Assembly: GCF_934202235.1 (NCBI RefSeq)
Contig: NZ_CAKPXS010000018.1
Location: 1-28,576, forward strand
Direction of reading: 5' to 3'
DNA from: an uncultured Limosilactobacillus sp.
GTDB lineage: Bacteria > Bacillota > Bacilli > Lactobacillales > Lactobacillaceae
DNA: 28,576 bases
Shown: piece after piece, positions 23,284 through 28,576 of the stretch
Layout: each line of letters starts with the position of its first letter
How positions within the stretch are numbered: the first letter of the stretch is position 1
Notes under the pieces: generated by a model
What the model was told of the DNA's origin: nothing
Databases searched by the model: none
Seen by the model: the letters and a program-made list of their open reading frames with translations, nothing else
Translations under genes and position numbers: made by a program

Positions 23284-24527
23284 TGAATCAGCAACTAATC
23301 AAGATGGGCCAGCGAGCCCAAAAAGCCGCTAATCAACTGGCTTTATTATCAACTAGTCAAAAGAATGATGCTCTGAACCTGATGGCTGACGCGCTTCAAA
23401 AAGCGACTAACGAAATTTTGGCAGCAAATCAGGAGGATATGGCTAATGCTACTGACATGCCTGCTAAGTTTCGTGACCGGTTGTTACTCAACGAAGCGCG
23501 GATTAACCAAATGGCTGACGAGTTGCGACACGTCGCCATTCTGCAGGACCCAACAACCAAGATTGACCGTGGTTGGATTAATAAAGATGGTCTCCAGATT
23601 ATCCAGCAACGGGTTCCACTAGGGGTTATCGGTATTATTTACGAAGCTCGGCCTAACGTTACCTCTGGAGCTAGTGCGCTTACCTTTAAGAGCGGGAATG
23701 CCGTTATTTTACGCGGTGGTAAAGAGGCATTAAGAACTAACGAGGCAACGGTTAACATCTTACGCAAGGTACTAATGATGTGCGGGTTACCAGTTGATGC
23801 AATTCAACTAGTTGAAGACACTAGTCATGAAGTAGCACAGGAATTGATGGAACTCAACCGCTACGTTGACGTGATTATTCCGCGGGGGAGCCAACGCCTC
23901 ATCAAAGCGGTCGTCGAACACGCAACCGTGCCGGTGATTGAAACGGGGGCTGGTAATTGTCACATCTACGTTGACCGTGATGCAGGCCTGAAGAAGGCGA
24001 CGCCAATCATCATTAATGCGAAGGTCCAACGGCCGTCTGTCTGCAACGCCGCGGAAAAATTGCTTGTTCACCGTGATGTTGCTCAAGAATACCTTCCAGT
24101 GGTGATTAAATCTTTACGCGAGCAAGGGGTAGAAGTCCGTGGCGATGGTCGTGTGCGTGCGATTGTCAGCGACGTTAAACCGGCAACGGCTGAGGACTGG
24201 GATACTGAGTATAATGACCTCATCATGGCGGTGAAGGTTGTCGATTCATTAGACGAGGCGGTTGAGCAGATTAACGAACACGGGACCCACCACTCAGAGT
24301 CGATTATCACCGAAAACGGGGCCCGTGGCCGAGAGTTTCAGCAACGGGTTAACTCAGCAGTTGTTTATGTCAATGCTTCCACCCGCTTTACTGACGGCGG
24401 GGAGTTTGGTTTTGGTGCCGAAATTGGGATTAGTACCCAAAAGCTACACGCCCGTGGCCCAATGGGATTAGACCAGTTGACGACGATCAAATACGAAATC
24501 ACCGGTAACGGGCAGGTTCGTAAATAG
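23283..24527 (+). CDS. proA: Gamma-glutamyl phosphate reductase
   Basis: A 414-residue NADPH-dependent aldehyde-dehydrogenase-fold enzyme, second step of proline synthesis, reducing glutamyl-5-phosphate to the semialdehyde. The catalytic Cys254 lies in RPSVCNAAEK. GVIGIIYEARPNVTSGA (114-130) and NAVILRGGKEA match the family. The length equals that of typical ProA. GGAGGAA precedes the ATG, which overlaps the proB stop codon, so translation is coupled. No proC is present in the window. The next gene is an amino acid permease behind a terminator. Confidence 0.96.
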   Translation: MNQQLIKMGQRAQKAANQLALLSTSQKNDALNLMADALQKATNEILAANQEDMANATDMPAKFRDRLLLNEARINQMADELRHVAILQDPTTKIDRGWINKDGLQIIQQRVPLGVIGIIYEARPNVTSGASALTFKSGNAVILRGGKEALRTNEATVNILRKVLMMCGLPVDAIQLVEDTSHEVAQELMELNRYVDVIIPRGSQRLIKAVVEHATVPVIETGAGNCHIYVDRDAGLKKATPIIINAKVQRPSVCNAAEKLLVHRDVAQEYLPVVIKSLREQGVEVRGDGRVRAIVSDVKPATAEDWDTEYNDLIMAVKVVDSLDEAVEQINEHGTHHSESIITENGARGREFQQRVNSAVVYVNASTRFTDGGEFGFGAEIGISTQKLHARGPMGLDQLTTIKYEITGNGQVRK

Positions 24528-24530
24528 TGC

Positions 24531-24558
24531 TTGCTTTTCGGTCACAAAATGGTATTCT
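24531..24558 (+). promoter_or_regulatory. Putative promoter of amino acid permease
   Basis: TTGCTT (24531-24536), a 16-base spacer and TATTCT (24553-24558) with an extended TG at 24550-24551. It lies upstream of the hairpin at 24596-24633, so that hairpin would sit within the permease leader. Confidence 0.4.
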
Positions 24559-24595
24559 TAAAAAACAATGGCGAGATTCTAATTAAAATCCAACC

Positions 24596-24633
24596 AATTA
24601 ACGCCAGCCTTGTCCAGACTGGCGTTAATTTTT
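24596..24633 (+). terminator. Terminator after proA / in leader of permease
   Basis: A perfect 12-bp stem, AATTAACGCCAG with CTGGCGTTAATT, an 11-base loop and a T-run. It ends 16 bases before the permease ATG. It may simply end proBA transcription or may attenuate the permease. Confidence 0.85.
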
Positions 24634-24649
24634 GTAAAGGAGCGGTCTT

Positions 24650-26029
24650 ATGTCTGACAAGAAAGGAACACACGTTGAGCTTAACCGGACATTAACGTCA
24701 GGGCAGATGGAAATGATTGCCCTTGGCGGAACAATTGGTGTGGGATTATTTATGGGTTCAACGTCGACCATCAAGTGGACGGGGCCCTCAGTTCTGTTAG
24801 CCTATGCCTTTGTCGGCGTAGTCCTTTATGCGGTAATGCGGGCGCTGGGCGAAATGATCTACATCCAACCAGGAACCGGTTCGTTTGCAGATTATGCCAC
24901 CCACTACATTAGCCCACTCGCTGGGTACCTAACGAAGTGGAGCAACGTCTTTCAGTTTATTATTGTGGGTATCTCTGAAGTGATTGCGGCTACCCAGTAC
25001 TTGAATTTTTGGTGGCCACACCTGCCTGACTGGGTTGCTGGATTAGCAGCGATCATTTTCCTGACGCTAGCAAATTTGGCATCGGCGAAGGCGTATGGAC
25101 AACTGGAATTCTGGTTTGCGATGATTAAGGTAATGACTATCGTTGCCATGATTATCCTGGGTATCCTGGTGATTACGCTTGGTTTGGGGAACCACTGGCA
25201 ACCGGTGGGCATCAGTAATCTCTGGCGGCATGGCGGCTTTTTTACCGGCGGAATCAAAGGCTTCATGTTCTCTCTATCCATTATTGTGGGGTCCTACCAG
25301 GGAATCGAGCTTTTGGGGATTACAGCAGGAGAAGCCGCGCAGCCACAACACGCAATTGTTGAAGCCGTGCGTTCCATTATTTGGCGAATCTTGATTTTCT
25401 ATATCGGTGCTATTTTTGTGATCGTCTGCATTTACCCCTGGAACCAGTTAAAAATGGTTGGCTCACCATTCGTCGAGACATTTACCCGGGTAGGGATTAC
25501 CGGTGCAGCCGGAATTATTAACTTCGTTGTTTTGACGGCCGCCTTGTCCGGGTGTAATTCGGGAATTTATAGTGCTAGTCGGATGCTTTATAAGCTCGCG
25601 ATTGATAAGCAAGCACCAGGCTTTTTCGGCCGGTTGTCCAAGCGAATTGTGCCCAATATTGCGATTTTATCGATCGCGGCCGGCATTTTAATTGGCTTCG
25701 TCCTTAACGAAATTTTGAAGGTCCTGAGTCCATCATTTAACAATATCTTCGTGGTTGTCTATAGCTCGAGTGTCTTGCCGGGGATGGTGCCCTGGTTTGT
25801 TATCCTGGTATCAGAATTGCATTTTCGAAAGCAAAAACACGAGCAGCTCACTACTCATCCCTTTAAGATGCCATTTTTCCCGTGGTTTAATTACTTTGCC
25901 ATCGTTTCCTTGTTAGTGATTCTGGTCTTTATGTTCATGAATCCGGATACCCGCGTGTCAGTCACTGTTGGTGCTGTCTTTCTGCTGGGTTTAACTCTGG
26001 TTTATCAAGTTAAACACCGCACGAAATGA
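24650..26029 (+). CDS. Amino acid permease, APC superfamily (AAT family)
   Basis: A 459-residue permease with about 12 membrane helices. MIALGGTIGVGLFMGS is the unwound first helix that forms the substrate site. GEMIYIQPGTGSFADYA and 'GITAGEAAQPQHAI' (family motif 'E..nP..aip') are typical of the amino acid transporter (AAT) family. It would import an amino acid with protons at the cell membrane. Location behind proBA makes proline a candidate, but close relatives carry GABA, aromatic or basic amino acids, so I give no symbol. AAGGAG precedes the ATG. No terminator is seen between its stop and the nuclease promoter. Confidence 0.9.
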   Translation: MSDKKGTHVELNRTLTSGQMEMIALGGTIGVGLFMGSTSTIKWTGPSVLLAYAFVGVVLYAVMRALGEMIYIQPGTGSFADYATHYISPLAGYLTKWSNVFQFIIVGISEVIAATQYLNFWWPHLPDWVAGLAAIIFLTLANLASAKAYGQLEFWFAMIKVMTIVAMIILGILVITLGLGNHWQPVGISNLWRHGGFFTGGIKGFMFSLSIIVGSYQGIELLGITAGEAAQPQHAIVEAVRSIIWRILIFYIGAIFVIVCIYPWNQLKMVGSPFVETFTRVGITGAAGIINFVVLTAALSGCNSGIYSASRMLYKLAIDKQAPGFFGRLSKRIVPNIAILSIAAGILIGFVLNEILKVLSPSFNNIFVVVYSSSVLPGMVPWFVILVSELHFRKQKHEQLTTHPFKMPFFPWFNYFAIVSLLVILVFMFMNPDTRVSVTVGAVFLLGLTLVYQVKHRTK

Positions 26030-26032
26030 AAT

Positions 26033-26046
26033 CGAACGTGCATTCG
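26033..26046. promoter_or_regulatory. LexA/DinR-like box at the nuclease promoter
   Basis: The 14-base sequence CGAACGTGCATTCG differs from the Gram-positive SOS box pattern CGAACNNNNGTTCG at one position (A for G). It has perfect CGAA/TTCG arms and is flanked by ATCGA and TCGAT (26031-26035, 26049-26053). It covers the expected -35 position (26039-26044) of the promoter with TATAAT at 26062-26067. Confidence 0.5.
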
Positions 26047-26067
26047 TGTCGATGAGTAGTATATAAT
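26039..26067 (+). promoter_or_regulatory. Promoter of secreted nuclease gene
   Basis: A perfect TATAAT at 26062-26067, with a poor -35 (TGCATT, 26039-26044) after a 17-base spacer. Transcription would begin near 26074, 24 bases before the ATG. Confidence 0.6.
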
Positions 26068-26097
26068 GAAGCTACTTTACAAAGTGGAGGCAGGTTA

Positions 26098-26913
26098 ATG
26101 AAAATCGAGCGGAGATTAAGGCGGCTGATGGCATTAGCCGTCATGGCAGTCGCGGCAATTATGGTGTCAGTGGTTAGCCCTCAGCAGGCTGGTGCATGGT
26201 GGCGACACTATTCTGGCTATTCGGTCGCTCGGGTCAGTAAGCTACCGCCAACACAGGAACAGGCCACAGCAGTATTGACACCAGCTGTCAAACAGCAGCT
26301 GGGGAGGAATGTGGCATGGAACGGCGCTGGTTCGTTTGTTGTTAACAATAATCAAACTAACTTAAATGTAAATATTGCCAGCGCGCCCTGGGCAGTGAAC
26401 CACCCTGATAATCAGGGCCGACCGTCGCAGGGTGATGCCTGGTTGAGTCGCGAGACTCGACAGTACCGCAACCGCCAATCGACGGGCAACGGCGCAAGCA
26501 GCTGGAAGCCAGCTGGCTTTGAACAGGCTTCGCACCTTACTGGTGGGTACAGCCATGCTTATGACCGGGGGCACTTGCTTGGTTATGCGCTCGTGGGCGG
26601 ACTGCCGCATTTTAATGCTTCTGAATCTAATCCCCAAAATATTGCGACGCAAACTGCCTGGGCTAATGAAGCCCGCAGCAGTCGTTCAATGGGGCAAAAC
26701 TACTATGAAGGACTAGTCCGGCGGAAACTGGACCAGGGAGTCAAGGTACGTTACCGGGTAACCGATATTTATGACGGGAACAACCTTGTTCCATCTGGCG
26801 CCCATATCGAAGCGAAAGCAGCGGATGGTTCCCTGCAGTTTAATGTTTTTGTGCCTAATGTACAACGCGATATTAGCATAAATTATGCAACGGGTGCCGT
26901 TGAACAACGGTGA
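26098..26913 (+). CDS. Secreted DNA/RNA non-specific endonuclease (EndA/NucA type)
   Basis: A 271-residue extracellular nuclease of the beta-beta-alpha-metal family. Residues 1-33 form a signal peptide (basic RRLRRL, hydrophobic core, AGA). The catalytic signature DRGH is at 156-159 with the general-base His159. The metal-ligand region follows (NPQNIATQTAWANEARS, 178-194). This matches pneumococcal EndA and other streptococcal and lactobacillar surface nucleases that degrade DNA for uptake, nutrient release or biofilm turnover. GGAGG precedes the ATG. The promoter overlaps a LexA-like palindrome. A terminator follows directly, and the decayed integrase lies beyond. All expected catalytic residues are present. 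Confidence 0.92.
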   Translation: MKIERRLRRLMALAVMAVAAIMVSVVSPQQAGAWWRHYSGYSVARVSKLPPTQEQATAVLTPAVKQQLGRNVAWNGAGSFVVNNNQTNLNVNIASAPWAVNHPDNQGRPSQGDAWLSRETRQYRNRQSTGNGASSWKPAGFEQASHLTGGYSHAYDRGHLLGYALVGGLPHFNASESNPQNIATQTAWANEARSSRSMGQNYYEGLVRRKLDQGVKVRYRVTDIYDGNNLVPSGAHIEAKAADGSLQFNVFVPNVQRDISINYATGAVEQR

Positions 26914-26920
26914 CGGAATT

Positions 26921-26961
26921 CCCACAGCCACGCGGCTTTTGACCGTGGGGCTTTTCTTTTT
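26921..26961 (+). terminator. Terminator after the nuclease gene
   Basis: CCCAC pairs with GTGGG around an internal AGCC/GGCT hairpin, followed by a T-rich tail (26952-26961). Confidence 0.7.
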
Positions 26962-27081
26962 GCATTATGTCTAATTTTATATATAAGTTAATTTTTATTC
27001 ATTTTTTGATGATGAATGACGTCAAATTCAGACGTATATGGGCAGGATTCGTATGTCACAGAAGTGGTATGGACATAATGC
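26962..27081. repeat. AT-rich spacer bounded by 10-bp inverted repeats
   Basis: GCATTATGTC (26962-26971) and GACATAATGC (27072-27081) are perfect inverted copies at the two ends of a 120-base AT-rich spacer between the nuclease terminator and the integrase stop. Inside are two GACGT direct repeats (27018-27022 and 27033-27037) and an ATTCAT/ATGAAT pair. No gene is seen. These could be arm-type integrase sites or a remnant of an attachment site. Confidence 0.35.
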
Positions 27082-27117
27082 CAAAATAAAAATCCTCAAC
27101 TGATGTTCTGGCTGATC

Positions 27118-28257
27118 TTATGGCAAGTTATCCAAAATTCTATTTATCTTTTCTGTTTCCGATTTCTGTTTTTCGTCGATGAGGTAAGCGTACGTGTTGA
27201 GGGTCACCGAAAGGTCGGCGTGGCCCAATCTCCTGCTTATCGCGTAGATATCGACGCCGTTAGTAAGCAGTAAAGTTACGTGAGAATGGCGTAGGGAGTG
27301 GAAGTGAAAGCTTGGCGCGGAGATGCCTAGCCGATCAAGTAGTGAATGAAGTGGATAAGATGCCACTGACGACTCCATGGGTTGACTTGATACTGTCAGG
27401 AAAACGAAACCATCGCCGGGTGCCTTGATTTTTAGAAGATCTTTGAAGAAATGCTTTGGAATCGTCACCGCCCGGTAGGAATGAGCAGTCTTCAAGGGGA
27501 TAAAATTACGACCGATCAAACCACTCCGCGTATCAAGCTGTCGGTTGATCTTGATCTCGCCAGTCTCGATATCGACGTGGCCCCACGTCAGCCCAGCGAT
27601 TTTCCCAAGCCGACAATGGCAATCGCCTTCCAGGTGCCGGCTTCTTGGGCTACGCCAGAACGACGGCGCAGGTGATGAGTATGGATACAAGATAACAGAG
27701 CCTTGATCTGCTCAAGGTTGAGACACTGCACCGTACGCGCTTTAGAACCGCGGATCATTAGCGACGAGAGGATTGGTGACCGGTTAATATAACGGTGTTC
27801 AACAGCATAAGTAAAGACTTTGGCCAGTTTCTGACTAACTCCTAAAAGCGTCGTGTGGGAGTATCTACCATCGCCCCAGTTCATGAAGACTTGGTAGGCG
27901 TCTGACATGATCGAGTCAACCGTGCGGTCACCCCCCCAAAAAGTATTCAACGAAAATTTGACGCGCGAACTTCCAGCTTCTTTTAGTGTTGTCACGTAAG
28001 TATGGTGCCTTAGATAAGTTATAGAAGTGATCAAAAAGTCAGGTCACTTTGGTTGACTGCTTATCGACGCCTTGAGCTTTTTCTTCCTGCTTTTCGAGTA
28101 TCCAAGCCTCGGCGTCAGCTTTACGATCAAAGGTTTTCTTACGCTAAAAAGCGTGGAGTTGCAAATCATCCCCGCGATAGTAGCCACGAAACCGCGTCCG
28201 ATAGCGGACACCACGTGTTTTTGTGGGTTTAAGTTTTTCGATTGAAACGGCGTACAA
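27118..28257 (-). pseudogene. Decayed phage-type tyrosine integrase
   Basis: Joining three frames gives about 380 residues, the usual length of lactobacillar phage integrases. The N-terminal arm-binding part reads KKTFDRKADAEAWILEKQ. The SAM-like core domain runs DRTVDSIMSDAYQVFM. The catalytic domain has FHSLRHSHVTLLL (HxxR), RLGHADLSVTL and the nucleophile Tyr in NTYAY. Four lesions are seen: TAG at 28146-28144, TGA at 28041-28039, one surplus G in a seven-G run (27937-27931), and a frame change near 27600 where the first catalytic Arg (GLR.GE type) is missing. TTG at 28257 is the only possible start, two codons after an in-frame TAA. The protein cannot be made, so the element it belonged to is immobile or relies on another recombinase. 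Confidence 0.88.
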
Positions 28258-28300
28258 TATCCCTTACACGCGTAAATAGTAAAAGTGTGTAAGGGGTATT
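28256..28300. repeat. 14-bp inverted repeat carrying a Shine-Dalgarno on each strand
   Basis: AATATCCCTTACAC (28256-28269) and GTGTAAGGGGTATT (28287-28300) are inverted copies, identical at 13 of 14 positions, with a 17-base centre. On the minus strand AAGGG precedes the integrase TTG. On the plus strand AAGGGG precedes the ATG at 28302. Confidence 0.6.
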
Positions 28301-28301
28301 T

Positions 28302-28349
28302 ATGAATATCAATTGGAATTGGAAAAAGCTGAAAGCTGCTTATCTGTAG
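28302..28349 (+). CDS. Possible 15-residue peptide (mini-ORF)
   Basis: ATG at 28302 follows AAGGGG with five bases between, and the frame ends with TAG at 28347-28349. The product MNINWNWKKLKAAYL is short, Trp-rich and basic. It is not recognised. It could be a truncated gene start, a leader peptide or chance; the good ribosome binding site is the only support. It is divergent from the integrase remnant. Confidence 0.25.
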   Translation: MNINWNWKKLKAAYL

Positions 28350-28576
28350 CACAACTCAGGAACACTTCAAGTGGTATGCTATAATTGAGTACCATTCATA
28401 GAAGCTGTTTATACTGAGTAACCAAGTGTATCAGGCAAGTGACGGAAGTCTAATCGTTTATTTGACTAGGTAACGCAGCCAAACCGCACCATCATCATAG
28501 GATTTAACGCTCTTAAGTTTAAGGGCATGGGGGGTGTCCCTCATTGGAAGACCATCAAACAGACTCGGCTGATCGC
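28350..28576 (+). other. Right-edge region with strong promoter and possible start of a gene
   Basis: An extended -10, TGCTATAAT (28377-28385), is the clearest element, with no good -35. A plus-strand frame is open from 28470 to the window end and includes an ATG at 28527; the residues around it (NALKFKGMGGVPHWKTIKQT) look protein-like. The ATG has AAGGG only one base upstream, which is poor. A different frame has TTG at 28544 behind GGGGGGTG. I cannot decide between an open gene, a gene fragment or non-coding RNA. Confidence 0.35.

Noticed and set aside
27451..27675. Plus-strand open frame opposite the integrase
   Set aside because: It is antisense to the conserved catalytic domain and has no ribosome binding site.
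28044..28352. Minus-strand open frame of 102 codons
   Set aside because: Out of frame with the integrase N-terminus, which is recognisable in the neighbouring frame (KKTFDRKADAEAW); the open frame has no family features of its own.

Overview
The window looks like chromosomal DNA from a lactic acid bacterium of the Lactobacillaceae, most likely Limosilactobacillus or a close relative. This rests on strong AGGAG-type ribosome binding sites, compact gene spacing, moderate GC content, and gene types typical of lactobacilli: a DUF915 hydrolase, a Kup potassium transporter, a T-box in front of proBA, an LPxTG surface protein and a secreted EndA-type nuclease. The species call is an inference. A tRNA-Ala with anticodon CGC would fit one of the more GC-rich species.

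Layout, left to right. 1-826: start of rqcH (minus strand, cut by the window edge). 1005-2515: degV and a translationally coupled membrane protein. 2551-3393: secreted DUF915 hydrolase with a premature amber codon. 3531-4992: a GNAT acetyltransferase and a lipase-like hydrolase. 4998-6772: a LysR regulator divergent from a PhzF-family enzyme. 6891-8285: an EmrB/QacA-type exporter. 8352-8424: tRNA-Ala(CGC). 8574-9467: a second LysR regulator. 9569-10939: a CorC/HlyC-type protein. 11134-13143: kup. 13169-13657: a small nitroreductase. 13718-15442: an ABC1/UbiB kinase-like protein. 15517-17140: a three-gene minus-strand operon (TVP38-type membrane protein, VOC protein, GNAT). 17205-18449: a DUF2075 P-loop ATPase. 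18629-20407: a DXS-like thiamine-diphosphate enzyme. 20524-22218: an LPxTG surface protein with a six-copy 28-residue repeat. 22229-24527: promoter, T-box and proBA. 24650-26029: an APC permease. 26098-26913: secreted nuclease. 27118-28257: a decayed tyrosine integrase. The last 0.3 kb is an unresolved edge with an inverted repeat, a mini-ORF and a strong promoter.

How the parts work together. The clearest regulated pathway is proline synthesis: a consensus promoter, a T-box whose specifier loop offers CCG (Pro), then proB and proA overlapping by one base. The permease follows behind a perfect hairpin. Several single genes carry dyads at their promoters (phzF, the exporter, kup, the surface protein). 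The nuclease promoter overlaps a sequence that differs from the Gram-positive LexA box at one internal position.

Most of the window is ordinary chromosomal core. I found no coherent new multi-gene system. The observations most worth checking are the amber codon that removes the catalytic histidine of the DUF915 hydrolase, the DXS-like enzyme with altered active-site loops, the LexA-like box before the nuclease, the inverted repeat carrying a Shine-Dalgarno on each strand beside the integrase, and the integrase remnant itself, which carries four separate lesions.
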